Shown piece after piece: positions 1 to 10,729 of a stretch of 64,000 bases of DNA. The stretch covers positions 1,416,974 through 1,480,973 of the forward strand of contig NZ_DF968181.1 of assembly GCF_001192795.1 (NCBI RefSeq), written 5' to 3'. This DNA comes from Flexilinea flocculi. Lineage in GTDB: Bacteria; Chloroflexota; Anaerolineae; Anaerolineales; Anaerolineaceae. Numbering within the stretch: position 1 is the first letter of the stretch; every line of letters begins with the position of its first letter. The translations under genes and the position numbers were made by a program. Below the pieces are notes generated by a model. It worked only from the letters and a program-made list of their open reading frames with translations, ran no database searches and was not told where the DNA came from.

Positions 1-188
1 TAGGTAACATGTTTTTCTCCGGATTTTTTACTGCGATTGGTGACTGCCAGAATGGCAATTCCGATAATGATCATGATGATACCAATGATTAATGCGCTTC
101 CATCAAACGGTTGACCGAATGCGCCCCAGATGAAAAGTACTCCAAAAAACAAACTGATAACGGCAAGGATATAAGCAATAATTTTCAT
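1..188 (-). CDS. Small membrane protein, partial (runs off window)
   Basis: The reading frame starts with ATG at 188 and is open to the window edge, so about 62 residues are visible. It encodes two hydrophobic segments (roughly residues 3-22 and 32-52) split by a short polar loop with a GQPFDGS stretch, then a basic, lysine-rich end. No family is recognised. The start codon overlaps the TGA stop of the upstream zinc-ribbon gene as ATGA, so the two are probably translationally coupled and functionally linked at the membrane. Confidence 0.6.
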   Translation of the reverse strand, partial: MKIIAYILAVISLFFGVLFIWGAFGQPFDGSALIIGIIMIIIGIAILAVTNRSKKSGEKHVT

Positions 189-1279
189 TTTTTCTCCAAA
201 CTGACAATATTTCCAATCCCGTTGACTTCAATTGCATAGACATCATCAAGGTTAAATGTTTGATATTCATCAATCGTTGCCGGATTGTACACGTAATTTT
301 TTCCTGTATCATCCTGGAATGATACTGTATAAGATACCTGCTCAGCCCCCTTTTTTTGGTTGGATCCAAGACTTAACAATGGCATCCTTGGATTGCTGTC
401 TTGTCCAGTCGCAGTTTTTACACTGATAACACCCCAATCAAGATATGTGTACGTGCATTTGTCATCATATATGATATAAAAACAATCCTGTACTTTTTCG
501 CTGTATCCATTTCCACGATCAACCAGATATGGTTGACCGCATTCTTCCACAGACCCGGGGACATAACTTTCGGATTTTTCTCGGATCTCTTTTGAGCAAT
601 TCTCAATCGTGCTATTCGATGGGATTTCATCATACCAGTCTTCTGCTGTCTTATTGACCAGACCGAGAATTTCAATCTGTGTCTTCCATTCTGTATTTGT
701 TACCACAGCGGTTGTCTGATCTGTCTTCAGGAATGCAAAATAAATAGCAGCAAAGCCCAATATCAGCAGAATGATTCCGGCAATCAGACAGCCGCCGGAA
801 CCGAGGAATCCTTTTCTTCCGCTTTGTCCTGTTGCTGTCGGGACATTATTCGAAGGGGGTACGTATGAGGTTTTTAAAGGAGAGCCACAGGAAGTGCAAG
901 CCAGTAGATTCATTGGATTTTCTGTGCCGCAAACTTCGCAGCGGATTGTATCCGTAACAGGCGCTTCCTGGGCTGCAAATTTATCTCCTGCTTCTCTTGC
1001 CTTGCCCTCGGAAAGCGCCGCACCGCAATTGCTGCAAGTTTTCGCATTTCCCGGATTACGATTTCCACAATATGCACAATATATATCCGGGCCAGCTTTT
1101 GCCTCTTCAATTGCTTTTAGATCCTGAATAAGTTCTTCTTTGATCGGGACCTCAAATTTTACGTCATTGGGCATAGATGCGCCGCAATTTTTACATGAGC
1201 GGCGAGCTCCCGGATTTTTTGTGCCACAATTAGGACAAGTCCAAACCATCTGTACATAACCGATTGATTTTTGTGCCAT
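185..1279 (-). CDS. Multi-zinc-ribbon membrane-anchored protein
   Basis: The protein has about 364 residues. Three CxxC...CxxC zinc-ribbon modules lie in the N-terminal 140 residues (CPNCGTKNPGARRSCKNCG, CAYCGNRNPGNAKTCSNCG, CEVCGTENP...CTSCG). A single transmembrane helix follows near residues 165-190 (GGCLIAGIILLILGFAAIYF), then a C-terminal domain of about 170 residues that is probably extracytoplasmic. The start at 1279 is preferred over an upstream in-frame codon because AAAGGAAA lies just before it. Zinc-ribbon plus membrane-helix proteins of this plan are common in Gram-positive bacteria and Chloroflexota and usually lack a known function. It overlaps the next membrane gene by 4 bp. 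Confidence 0.75.
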   Translation of the reverse strand: MAQKSIGYVQMVWTCPNCGTKNPGARRSCKNCGASMPNDVKFEVPIKEELIQDLKAIEEAKAGPDIYCAYCGNRNPGNAKTCSNCGAALSEGKAREAGDKFAAQEAPVTDTIRCEVCGTENPMNLLACTSCGSPLKTSYVPPSNNVPTATGQSGRKGFLGSGGCLIAGIILLILGFAAIYFAFLKTDQTTAVVTNTEWKTQIEILGLVNKTAEDWYDEIPSNSTIENCSKEIREKSESYVPGSVEECGQPYLVDRGNGYSEKVQDCFYIIYDDKCTYTYLDWGVISVKTATGQDSNPRMPLLSLGSNQKKGAEQVSYTVSFQDDTGKNYVYNPATIDEYQTFNLDDVYAIEVNGIGNIVSLEKK

Positions 1280-1384
1280 TTCATTTCCTTTGTTGAAAAA
1301 CCTCACTGGAGGAAAATTCAGAATAATTTCGATTGACTCTCATTATCTATTATATAATGAAAATAATGGCCGACATTTCGAATC

Positions 1385-1507
1385 CAGCAATTCGAAATAT
1401 GAGGAGGAATAATTAATGTTGTATTGTTGTTACGCTTCGCGCAATAACAATACAACATCAGAACCGCTCTTTTTTCTTAAAAGGCTTTTCCAAATTTCGA
1501 ATCTCTG
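1385..1507. repeat. Intergenic inverted-end hairpin repeat, copy 1
   Basis: The copy starts CAGCAATTCGAAATATGAGG and ends with TTCCAAATTTCGAATCTCTG. Its central hairpin has 13-bp perfect arms at 1416-1428 and 1446-1458. It lies between the divergently transcribed zinc-ribbon gene and ligA, so it is not a terminator of either. The rest of the 1280-1651 gap shows no gene. Confidence 0.75.
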
Positions 1508-1639
1508 AATGATTCATTGTGAAATACTTTTTCTTATTATTCATAAAACCAGTCGAAATTTTAAGAAACAGGCGATTTTTTTCAATAGACACAACTCCCT
1601 TCAGGATCGTGTTCACAAAATTCAAGAGTCAATGATTAA

Positions 1640-3691
<2,052 letters not shown>

Positions 3692-3725
3692 TTTTTGGAA
3701 AAAAGCGTAACCAATGAGTTCTTTT

Positions 3726-3802
3726 CATATTTCGAACAACGGATGAAAAAATGTATATATCTGATAATGAAAATTGAATTCTTTTTTCGTAGGAATTACT
3801 GG
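3726..3802. repeat. Repeat with alternative core (matches 28797-28867)
   Basis: This stretch begins CATATTTCGAACAACGGATG and ends TAGGAATTACTGG. It shares most of its length, including GATAATGAAAATT, with a second copy upstream of the class IV aminotransferase gene. It appears to be a variant of the intergenic repeat family in which the usual hairpin core is replaced. Confidence 0.6.
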
Positions 3803-3891
3803 ATCAATGTTAATGAATAGATTACTTTTCTGATACAATTGAATCAGAGAAAGTTAAAAATTTGTAAGCAAAGAAGGAGAGAAACTGCACA

Positions 3892-4269
3892 ATGGAGCAA
3901 AAATTCTTTTATTGTAAACATTGCGGAAAAATCATCGGAATGATTTTTGATTCCGGAACACCGACGATATGCTGCGGTGAACCGATGCAAGAACTCGTCC
4001 CAAATACGACAGACGGAGCGATGGAGAAACATGTACCGGTTGTGAAAGTCGCAGGGGACACAGTCGAAGTATCCGTCGGCAGCGTTCTTCATCCGATGGC
4101 TTTAGAACACTATATCCAATGGATCTATCTTCAGACAAAGAAAGGTGGGCAACGCAAACGTTTATCACCAGGGGATGAACCCAAGGCTGTATTTGTCCTG
4201 AAAGATGATGAGCCTGTAACCGTTTTCGAATATTGTAATTTGCACGGGCTTTGGAAAGCTGATATATAA
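3892..4269 (+). CDS. dfx: Desulfoferrodoxin (superoxide reductase)
   Basis: This 125-residue protein has both iron centres of a two-centre desulfoferrodoxin. The rubredoxin-like N-terminal site is Cys8, Cys11, Cys27 and Cys28. The catalytic Fe(His)4Cys site is His47, His67, His73, Cys115 and His118, in the contexts EKHVPV, VLHPM, EHYIQW and CNLHGLW. It reduces superoxide to peroxide in the cytosol without making oxygen, typical of strict anaerobes. AGAAGGAGAG precedes the ATG. It is transcribed alone and followed by a strong terminator. Confidence 0.96.
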   Translation: MEQKFFYCKHCGKIIGMIFDSGTPTICCGEPMQELVPNTTDGAMEKHVPVVKVAGDTVEVSVGSVLHPMALEHYIQWIYLQTKKGGQRKRLSPGDEPKAVFVLKDDEPVTVFEYCNLHGLWKADI

Positions 4270-4339
4270 TCTTCATCTTCATTGGATCATTTCATCCAAC
4301 GAACTCATAATCGTTTGCAAAACGATTGAAACTGGAATT

Positions 4340-4376
4340 AGCCGGCGACTGGTCCATATAGGTTGCCGGCTTTTTT
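4340..4376 (+). terminator. Rho-independent terminator of dfx
   Basis: The stem AGCCGGCGAC / GTTGCCGGCT is followed directly by a T-rich tract (TTTTTGTT). It lies about 70 bp after the dfx stop codon. Confidence 0.85.
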
Positions 4377-4406
4377 GTTAACCATTATCAGCGTGTTTTT
4401 GTTCTG

Positions 4407-4515
4407 TAATTTGCATTTACCCATTCCGACTAACAAAAAAATTGTTTTAATAATGAATACTTCATGCAAAAAAATAAGGACGTCTATTAATTCTCCTTAC
4501 ATTTCAAATCGCTGT
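4407..4515. repeat. Degenerate intergenic repeat copy
   Basis: The right end CTTACATTTCAAATCGCTG matches the family end, and the left part (GTAATTTGCATTTAC) is a degraded version of CAGTAATTTGAAATAAGG. The core is decayed, with no long perfect hairpin. It lies between the dfx terminator and the mrp gene; the rest of that gap shows nothing else. Confidence 0.45.
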
Positions 4516-4578
4516 TTTTCATCGAATTGATCATCGAGCTGAGTATAATTGAACAAAAAACGATAAAGGATGAAATAC

Positions 4579-5409
4579 ATGAGCGAAAGCTGCGGGCACG
4601 ACTGTAATCATTGCAGCAGTAACTGTGCCGAAAGAAAGACGAAAAATGATTTTTTAGAAAAACCGCATGATTTAAGTCGGATCAAAAAAGTAATCGGAAT
4701 TGTCAGCGGTAAAGGCGGTGTCGGGAAAACACTGGTGACGTCCTTATTGGCATCGGAGATGAGACGACAGGGATTTCGGATCGGAATCCTGGATGGAGAT
4801 ATCACCGGTCCTTCCATTCCAAAATCTTTTGGAATTTCGATGAAAGCCGGCTCCAATGAGATGGGAATTTTACCAGTTCAGTCGAAATCTGGAATTGAAA
4901 TCATGTCCATTAATCTGTTATTGGAAAATGAAACGGATCCGGTTGTTTGGCGTGGGCCAATAATTGCCGGTACTGTAAAACAATTCTGGACTGAAGTGAT
5001 CTGGACAGATATTGATTACCTCTTCATTGATATGCCGCCAGGTACGGGAGATGTACCGCTGACTATTTTCCAATCGATTCCGGTCGATGGAATTATCGTT
5101 GTGACGTCTCCTCAGGAACTTGTATCAATGATCGTTTCCAAGGCTGTAAAAATGGCAGAGATGATGGCAATTCCGATTCTTGGCCTGGTGGAAAATATGT
5201 CTTATTATCAATGTCCGGACTGCGGAGAAAAACATCAGGTGTTCGGAAACAGTCACCTTGAAGAAATTTCAGCAATACATCATATTCCGATTTTAGGAAA
5301 ATTGCCCATTAATCCGCAGATTTCAGAGGCTTGTGATGAGGGAACAATTGAAGAAATCCCGGATCCTTGGCTGGCAAAGGCAGTGGATACGTTAAAAGAA
5401 ATGATGTAA
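4579..5409 (+). CDS. Mrp/NBP35-family Fe-S cluster carrier ATPase
   Basis: The product has 276 residues. The N-terminus has an NBP35-like cysteine cluster (CGHDCNHCSSNC). A deviant Walker A, SGKGGVGKT, and the MPPGTGD switch II motif identify a SIMIBI P-loop ATPase. A C-terminal CPDC pair is the expected cluster-bridging motif at the dimer interface. The family assembles or transfers [4Fe-4S] clusters in the cytosol. The second ATG (4579) is chosen because AAAGGA sits 8-9 bases upstream of it; 4570 is the alternative. It stands alone, ending in a terminator. Confidence 0.92.
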   Translation: MSESCGHDCNHCSSNCAERKTKNDFLEKPHDLSRIKKVIGIVSGKGGVGKTLVTSLLASEMRRQGFRIGILDGDITGPSIPKSFGISMKAGSNEMGILPVQSKSGIEIMSINLLLENETDPVVWRGPIIAGTVKQFWTEVIWTDIDYLFIDMPPGTGDVPLTIFQSIPVDGIIVVTSPQELVSMIVSKAVKMAEMMAIPILGLVENMSYYQCPDCGEKHQVFGNSHLEEISAIHHIPILGKLPINPQISEACDEGTIEEIPDPWLAKAVDTLKEMM

Positions 5410-5446
5410 TTTTTTTTGATTTGTTCACAAGTTCGAAAAAAAAACG

Positions 5447-5474
5447 ACAGCCGATTTGTAAAAAAATCGGCTGT
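5447..5474. terminator. Bidirectional terminator between mrp and nucleotidase
   Basis: The stem is ACAGCCGATT / AATCGGCTGT. T-runs follow on the plus strand (TTTTC), and an A-run precedes it that reads as a long T-run on the minus strand. It serves the convergent genes on both sides. Confidence 0.8.
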
Positions 5475-5518
5475 TTTCTTTCTTTGGAATTCATTTGCAC
5501 ACGGACGGCAAAAACGAA

Positions 5519-7426
5519 TCAACGTGTTCTTCTGAGCCTCTTGATAACTTTCATCAGGATTCGAATCAGAAGATAGATTATGCCCACTAAAAGGATCAGA
5601 ATTAATACTACGATCACGAATATCTTATTCGGCTTTTTGATAAGATCAAATATATTTTTACTGCTATCAACTACTTTCCTGTTCTCCTGAGCAGCGTATC
5701 GATCCGGTATAACCGATATACCATTTTCTTTTGCGAAAGAAGCAAGGTATTGTGTAACTGCAAACCATTCCTTGATTTCTCTGCCATTCTGATCTTTCAA
5801 GACGGATTGATCAAAGTCTGTAATCGGATTTCCCGCCGCATCTTTTGGTTTCACTTTCAGTAAACCGAAAGATTGTGCTTCCACAGCCCCGAGCATTCTT
5901 GCAGAATATAATCCGGTTACAATTCGATATAACTGATCATCTTCCAGGTCCTGATAATTCCCGCTATCATCGACAATTTTTACTTCTACGACTCGATTAA
6001 ATAGCATCCGGTTAGGGTTAAAATGAGAGGAGATTCCGCTCCAATACAAGCGCGCAACATTCATTAAAGGAGATACGGACGCATCGATTTCCGCGACAGA
6101 TTTCAATTCAGCGCCAGTCAGGTAAACCGAGACTAAGGGATAACCGGATATATGATCCGGACCGTTTCCTAACGATAACATTGAATATACGTCTTCTACC
6201 GTGATGTCCCCCTCCGGCAGCGATGTCCGAATTACACCCAGCGGCACTATTGCTGTAGTGACGGGGATATAATTTTCCCCTTCTGCTTCTTTGACAATAT
6301 AGCGATACGCATCACTGATCAGATTTCCCAACGGTTGTTCCCAATTTTCGGAAAACATGGACATCTGATCTGTGAACGTAATAGGATTTTTAGCAAGCAC
6401 CTGATCATAGCTGTCAAAGCCAAAGAGATCCAGGTATTCCTGTCGTTTGTCTTTAAAATTTTCGATAATTTCAACGAATTCAGGATCTTCCGGTATGGAA
6501 TCGTTAATCGGAATGAGCGAATAGTTCTCTAATTGCCAGCGGCCTTGATCATTTTGCTTCAGAGAGAGCTCTCCGATTTTTTTTCCATATTCCCCTGCTG
6601 AGACGATCAACGTATCTCCAATGACAATGGGTTCTTCAAGGTATGTGTGTGAATGACCGCTGATGATGACATCGATTCCCGGAACATTCTTTGCCAGGAT
6701 TTCATCCTCGGAGCGTTTTTTGTCTATGTCAGTTCCGCTGTGTGAAAGGGCGATGATGATATCGATCCCTTCTTCGTTCTTCTTGATTGTTTCTATGATT
6801 TTTTTTGCTGATTCTGAAATATCAAAAAAAGTCAGACCACTTGTGGGAGCATAACTGGCTGACGATTCCCCCATCAATCCAAATATGGCAGCTTTTACAT
6901 TCCCTTTTTCGAGTACGAAATACTCAACAGATCCGAATTTCTCCAGTGTTTCTTTTAACTTTTGCGTATATTGACCCTCTGAGTTTTGCCAGTCAATATT
7001 CGATTCTACCAATCGGGGAAGAGGATCACCGCTTTGAATGGCGGCTGACAGCATATCTGATAAGCCATCACTCCCATAATCGAATTCGTGATTTCCTAAG
7101 GTGGTTGCATCGAATCCCATCAGTCCTAATAATCGAAGTTCAATGGCTTCGAGGGAAAATACCGATTGATATAAGGTGCCCATGGAAAAATCACCTGCAT
7201 CTAAAACCATTGTGTTCAAATCTTCAGATTTTTTTTGATCAATAATCGTTTTAATCCTGGCAAATCCACCGACTGATTCAGAATTTTGATCATTTGGATC
7301 GATATAGGAGTGAAGATCATGTGTAAACAGGATGGAAACTTCTTTACTCTGTGCAGATACTGGTATGGAAACGAAAAGAAGGATAATGCATAGGCAAAGA
7401 ATCCAGATACGTGTTATTTTTTTCAT
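5519..7426 (-). CDS. Membrane-anchored 5'-nucleotidase / UshA-type metallophosphoesterase
   Basis: The product has about 635 residues. A signal peptide (ILCLCIILLFVSIPVSA) precedes the metallophosphoesterase domain, with DLHSY, DAGDF, GNHEFDYG, SHSG and GHSHT metal-site motifs in the first 270 residues. The 5'-nucleotidase C-terminal substrate domain follows, and near residue 605 a hydrophobic helix with a basic tail (RILMKVIKRLRRTR) anchors it to the membrane from outside. The family hydrolyses extracellular nucleotides or UDP-sugars. The start at 7426 is chosen for GGAG spaced 8 bases upstream. The first metal motif reads DLHS rather than the common DxHG. Confidence 0.88.
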   Translation of the reverse strand: MKKITRIWILCLCIILLFVSIPVSAQSKEVSILFTHDLHSYIDPNDQNSESVGGFARIKTIIDQKKSEDLNTMVLDAGDFSMGTLYQSVFSLEAIELRLLGLMGFDATTLGNHEFDYGSDGLSDMLSAAIQSGDPLPRLVESNIDWQNSEGQYTQKLKETLEKFGSVEYFVLEKGNVKAAIFGLMGESSASYAPTSGLTFFDISESAKKIIETIKKNEEGIDIIIALSHSGTDIDKKRSEDEILAKNVPGIDVIISGHSHTYLEEPIVIGDTLIVSAGEYGKKIGELSLKQNDQGRWQLENYSLIPINDSIPEDPEFVEIIENFKDKRQEYLDLFGFDSYDQVLAKNPITFTDQMSMFSENWEQPLGNLISDAYRYIVKEAEGENYIPVTTAIVPLGVIRTSLPEGDITVEDVYSMLSLGNGPDHISGYPLVSVYLTGAELKSVAEIDASVSPLMNVARLYWSGISSHFNPNRMLFNRVVEVKIVDDSGNYQDLEDDQLYRIVTGLYSARMLGAVEAQSFGLLKVKPKDAAGNPITDFDQSVLKDQNGREIKEWFAVTQYLASFAKENGISVIPDRYAAQENRKVVDSSKNIFDLIKKPNKIFVIVVLILILLVGIIYLLIRILMKVIKRLRRTR

Positions 7427-7516
7427 GATCATTTTCTCCAATACATTAATATTTATTGAGAATCAATCAATAAATCCGTGCGTTACATTTTCGTCATATA
7501 CTGCGTCAAGAAGTAT

Positions 7517-7602
7517 AGCAATTCAAAATTTGAAAAAATAAATTGTTGCCGTGGCGTTTTCTATTTCTATTTGAACAGCTTGTCCATATTTCGAATAGCT
7601 GC
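7517..7602. repeat. Intergenic repeat copy 2 (short core)
   Basis: The ends AGCAATTCAAAATTTG and CATATTTCGAATAGCTGC bracket a core of about 50 bp that retains TTGTTGCCGTGG but has lost its complementary arm. It lies between the nucleotidase start and the aldolase end. The rest of the 7427-7788 gap shows no gene. Confidence 0.6.
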
Positions 7603-7788
7603 AAGCGGAAGTAATGTTTGATTCATCTTATCTACAACGATTATAATCAGACGAGGTACTGATATCAACCTCAGTTAATGATTCGGAATATGGCGAGGAA
7701 GACTCCTCTCCTTATTTAAAAGGCTGGAAAAACCTGAAAAATCTGAATCAACCTGCTCCAAAGGAGTAAAAACCACAAACTCAGAAAA

Positions 7789-7817
7789 AAACAGTCTGTT
7801 TGAGCTACAGACTGTTT
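7789..7817 (-). terminator. Terminator of the threonine aldolase gene
   Basis: The stem AAACAGTCTGT / ACAGACTGTTT has a 7-base loop. Read on the minus strand it is followed by a run of seven T, about 100 bp after the aldolase stop. Confidence 0.8.
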
Positions 7818-7914
7818 TAATAATTTGGAGCATTGTTAATCGATATTGTATTAATGAATTTCTATTTCAGGAAGTGCACCCTTTTGTTCTAAAAGATCGA
7901 AAAAAGAGGAAACA

Positions 7915-8961
7915 CTACTGCGCATAGGCATGGATATCGGCGACCAGATCTGAAACGGATTCTTCTTTTGTCGCCCAGCTTGTACAAAATCGAACAATAC
8001 TTTGCGTATCATCAAATTTACCCCAGGTCGCAAAACTGTACTTCTCTTTCAGTTTACCTAACAAGCTGTTTGGCAGAATGAAAAATTGCTGATTCGTCGA
8101 AGATGGAAATAATGGTGAATAACCTTCATCAAGAAACGCTTTCTTGATCTTTTCCGCAAGCTGATCGGCATGCGCTGAGATTTCATAGTACAATCCATCC
8201 TCAAAGAGCGCAAGAAACTGGAGACCCAGCAATCTGCCTTTCGCCAGCATCGCTCCTCGCTGTTTGATGATGTACCGGAAATCCTTCTTTAATTCCTCAT
8301 TTTTTATAACTACCGCTTCTCCAAAGAGTGCGCCGACTTTCGTGCCTCCGATGTAAAAAACATCGCAGCATTCGGTGATGAATGGCAGATCAAGGTCATT
8401 CCCTTCCGCACACAGCCCATATCCCATGCGAGCGCCATCCATATAGAGATAAAGACCATATTGACGGCAGACATTGCTTATAGAAACCAATTCGTTTCGA
8501 TTGTAAACAGTTCCATATTCTGTCGGATTGGAAATATAGACCATTTTGGGTTGAACGATGTGTTCAAAGCTTTCATCATGAATGTGATCCAGATAGTACT
8601 TTTCTATCTGCTGCGCTGTAATTTTTCCGCCATCATCTGGCAGTGAAATAACTTTGTGTCCGGTTGCCTCGATGGATCCCGTTTCATGAATATTGATATG
8701 ACCGCTTGCTGCGGAGATGACGCCCTGATGTGTGCGCAATGCAGCGGCGATGACAATCAAATTTGTTTGTGTACCGCCAACAATGAAATGGACTGCAATA
8801 TCTTCCCTTTTGCATTCTTTTCGAATGAGCTCAGCTGCCTGAGCACAATATTCATCTTCCCCGTATCCCGGTGTTTGTTCAAAGTTTGTATCAGCCAATT
8901 TTTGCAGGACTCTGGGATGTGCGCCTTCTCCATAGTCGCAGTTGAATCGAATCATCTTCAT
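7915..8961 (-). CDS. Low-specificity L-threonine aldolase family
   Basis: The product has 348 residues, a PLP fold type I enzyme of the beta-eliminating lyase family. It cleaves threonine or allo-threonine to glycine and acetaldehyde in the cytosol. Visible features are VGGTQTN (cofactor phosphate region), HINIHETG, the DGAR aspartate motif (YLYMDGARMG) and the Schiff-base lysine in IGGTKVGALFG. AAGGAGATC precedes the ATG. It is monocistronic. A related aromatic amino acid beta-eliminating lyase is less likely given the length and motifs. Confidence 0.88.
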   Translation of the reverse strand: MKMIRFNCDYGEGAHPRVLQKLADTNFEQTPGYGEDEYCAQAAELIRKECKREDIAVHFIVGGTQTNLIVIAAALRTHQGVISAASGHINIHETGSIEATGHKVISLPDDGGKITAQQIEKYYLDHIHDESFEHIVQPKMVYISNPTEYGTVYNRNELVSISNVCRQYGLYLYMDGARMGYGLCAEGNDLDLPFITECCDVFYIGGTKVGALFGEAVVIKNEELKKDFRYIIKQRGAMLAKGRLLGLQFLALFEDGLYYEISAHADQLAEKIKKAFLDEGYSPLFPSSTNQQFFILPNSLLGKLKEKYSFATWGKFDDTQSIVRFCTSWATKEESVSDLVADIHAYAQ

Positions 8962-9182
8962 GATCTCCTTATTGGAATTTGACCTGATTGATCACCTATT
9001 GATCAGAATTATCCCCAAACGGATTTTGGGGTCAGGTTCAATTTTACTATTGAAAAGAGAATTTTAAGACGATCGATTTTTATTACAAATGCAAAATGTA
9101 ACGAATTGAAGCATGAAAGTGTAACACTCGGAAATTAATAATTTAGATTGAAATTTTTTTTTTATCAGGGATTGATCAAACC

Positions 9183-9494
9183 TCCAACTGTCTCGATCAA
9201 AAACAATCAAGTGGTGTACATCTGCACTTCGAGGTACGCGATCTGAATAACCAGATGTTCGATCCGACTGAGATATTTTTTATTTCGGAAGAGTCGGATG
9301 ACTATTTCTCTCGTGAGTTGTTCGCAGTTGGAGACTCTGTGATTGTGGTTGCGCCAAATGGGGCAAACTTCCGAAAACAGCTATCTTATGCTTATGAGGA
9401 TGTGATCAGCAGCGAGTTTTCTGGATTTGAGCTCAAAATCAAAGGGGAAGCCGTTGAATATGGTGTGTTCCATGGAGACCAGTCTCAAAAGTAA
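9183..9494 (+). pseudogene. C-terminal remnant of an M23 endolysin-type peptidase
   Basis: In frame upstream of the ATG at 9255 the sequence reads SGVHLHFEVRD, followed by NQMFDPTEIFF. This is the HxH metal-binding segment and C-terminal end of an M23 (LytM) peptidase. The preceding catalytic HxxxD half is absent, because the frame breaks into AT-rich DNA just upstream of about 9183. About 70 more residues follow with no recognised fold. Together with the adjacent holin-like gene this looks like a truncated phage lysis module. It is unlikely to be active. Confidence 0.65.
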
Positions 9495-9592
9495 TACACG
9501 GGTTTATGTCCGAGTATAATGTATCCGGCACAAACCTTTTCGAGAAAGCAGCCGCTGAGTGATTGGCGGATTACTGTTTAAAAGGCGATGTT

Positions 9593-10076
9593 ATGAAGAA
9601 ATGCATGCTCTTTGTTCTTATGTTTATTGTTGGGATGGTTTGTGCCGTTGCCGGTGCACTATTGGTGGACGCTCCTGTGGTTGTTAGCGGTGGTCTGGAT
9701 GATGGTGAGATCCTATCCAACGTTCTGCAACAGGTGCTGGATTATCTGGTTCCGATCCTTGTTGTGACCTTCCTGGGCTGGCTTGAAGCAATAATTCGGA
9801 AAGCACTAACTCTTCTGAAAGAGAAGGTTTTCCCAGATGTCTATGAGCTCCTCTCCAAGGTAACACTGTCCGCTGTTGAGGTTGCCGAGCAGCTGTTTGA
9901 GAAAGGCGACAATAAGGTCAAACTCATCTATGCTCAGGACTACGTTCAGCGGTGGCTGTAGCATTATTAGTTTCGCGCTTGAATTGGATTACATCCGTTG
10001 AGCAGTAGAAGCCGCTGTGAACGAGATGAAGACTACCAACTGGATGGGCGACTCTTCTGCAACAGAAGTCGAATAA
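9593..10076 (+). pseudogene. Decayed phage holin, LLH family-like
   Basis: The open part (9593-9961) has an N-terminal transmembrane helix (CMLFVLMFIVGMVCAVAGALL), a second hydrophobic stretch (VLDYLVPILVVTFLGWLEAII) and an amphipathic tail (AVEVAEQLFEKGDNKVKLIY), the plan of LLH-type holins. It hits TAG at 9959. Coding likeness resumes in another frame as LELDYIR, a TGA at 9999, then AVEAAVNEMKTTNW, ending at TAA 10074. The gene therefore carries a frameshift and at least one nonsense change. It lies next to the M23 remnant as in endolysin/holin cassettes. Confidence 0.6.
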
Positions 10077-10090
10077 ACGTTATTACAAAT

Positions 10091-10120
10091 AAAAAGCCCG
10101 TAGAGTGTGATGCTCTGCGG
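10091..10120 (-). terminator. Terminator of the small minus-strand gene cluster
   Basis: The stem CCGTAGAG / CTCTGCGG (one G-U pair) at 10098-10120 is followed on the minus strand by GGGCTTTTT. It lies just past the stop of the 63-residue gene. Confidence 0.65.
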
Positions 10121-10156
10121 ATAGTGTTGCTAATACAAAAAAAATTATATTATGTT

Positions 10157-10348
10157 TTATTCTGATGTAGATTTCCGGTTATATACTTTGCCAATAATAT
10201 CCGCAAATGTATACATTTCGAGCCTTCGATTATTCAACGCTTCCTCAAGTGTCATTCCCTTATAAACTCTCTCAACGTCGGCTGGCTCCCAGACGTCTCC
10301 GAATGCTTCCATTTCTTCTATGAACGTATTGATCTCAACCTTATTCAT
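10157..10348 (-). CDS. Small hypothetical protein
   Basis: This 63-residue acidic protein is predicted mostly helical (EINTFIEEMEAFGDVW, LEEALNNRRLEMYTFADIIG). No domain is recognised with certainty. Its start lies 8 bp after the stop of the upstream zinc-ribbon gene, so they probably share a transcript, and a terminator follows. It is part of the accessory island beside the tmRNA gene. Confidence 0.55.
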   Translation of the reverse strand: MNKVEINTFIEEMEAFGDVWEPADVERVYKGMTLEEALNNRRLEMYTFADIIGKVYNRKSTSE

Positions 10349-10356
10349 CGGGCACC

Positions 10357-10677
10357 CTATCTCTTACTCCAGATGCTTGCTTTCCCGTTTTTTCCGTCAA
10401 AATCATGAACCTCTCTGGTCTTTGTAAAGCGAATTTTTTCTGTTGTTCCATCTTCATATTCTTTTTCAAATACATATCCCTTACTACCCTCCTCGGGGAT
10501 TATATTATTCTCTGAAACATCGTTTAGTGTCCCGCATTCAGAACATGTCCAAACACCACTTTCCGTTGTGAAACCAGGCTGAGTATTCATCAACGAATTA
10601 CATCCATCACAACGCCAGTTGCAGCCACCATCCATAATTGAACCAAGTAAACCTAAAGCTGAATCAAGTAAACCCAT
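10357..10677 (-). CDS. Small zinc-ribbon protein
   Basis: This protein of about 106 residues begins with a short amphipathic stretch (GLLDSALGLLGSIMDGG). A four-cysteine zinc ribbon follows (CNWRCDGCNSLMN, then WTCSECGTLND) and then a beta-rich acidic C-terminus. The start at 10677 is chosen over 10710 because AGGAGG lies 6 bases upstream. The function is unknown. It sits in a small minus-strand operon-like run with the 63-residue gene downstream and the frameshifted HTH gene upstream. Confidence 0.6.
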   Translation of the reverse strand: MGLLDSALGLLGSIMDGGCNWRCDGCNSLMNTQPGFTTESGVWTCSECGTLNDVSENNIIPEEGSKGYVFEKEYEDGTTEKIRFTKTREVHDFDGKNGKASIWSKR

Positions 10678-10729
10678 TACTGCCTCCTCTTTTTCTATCC
10701 AATCGAACAATTAACTACTACAGATACTC

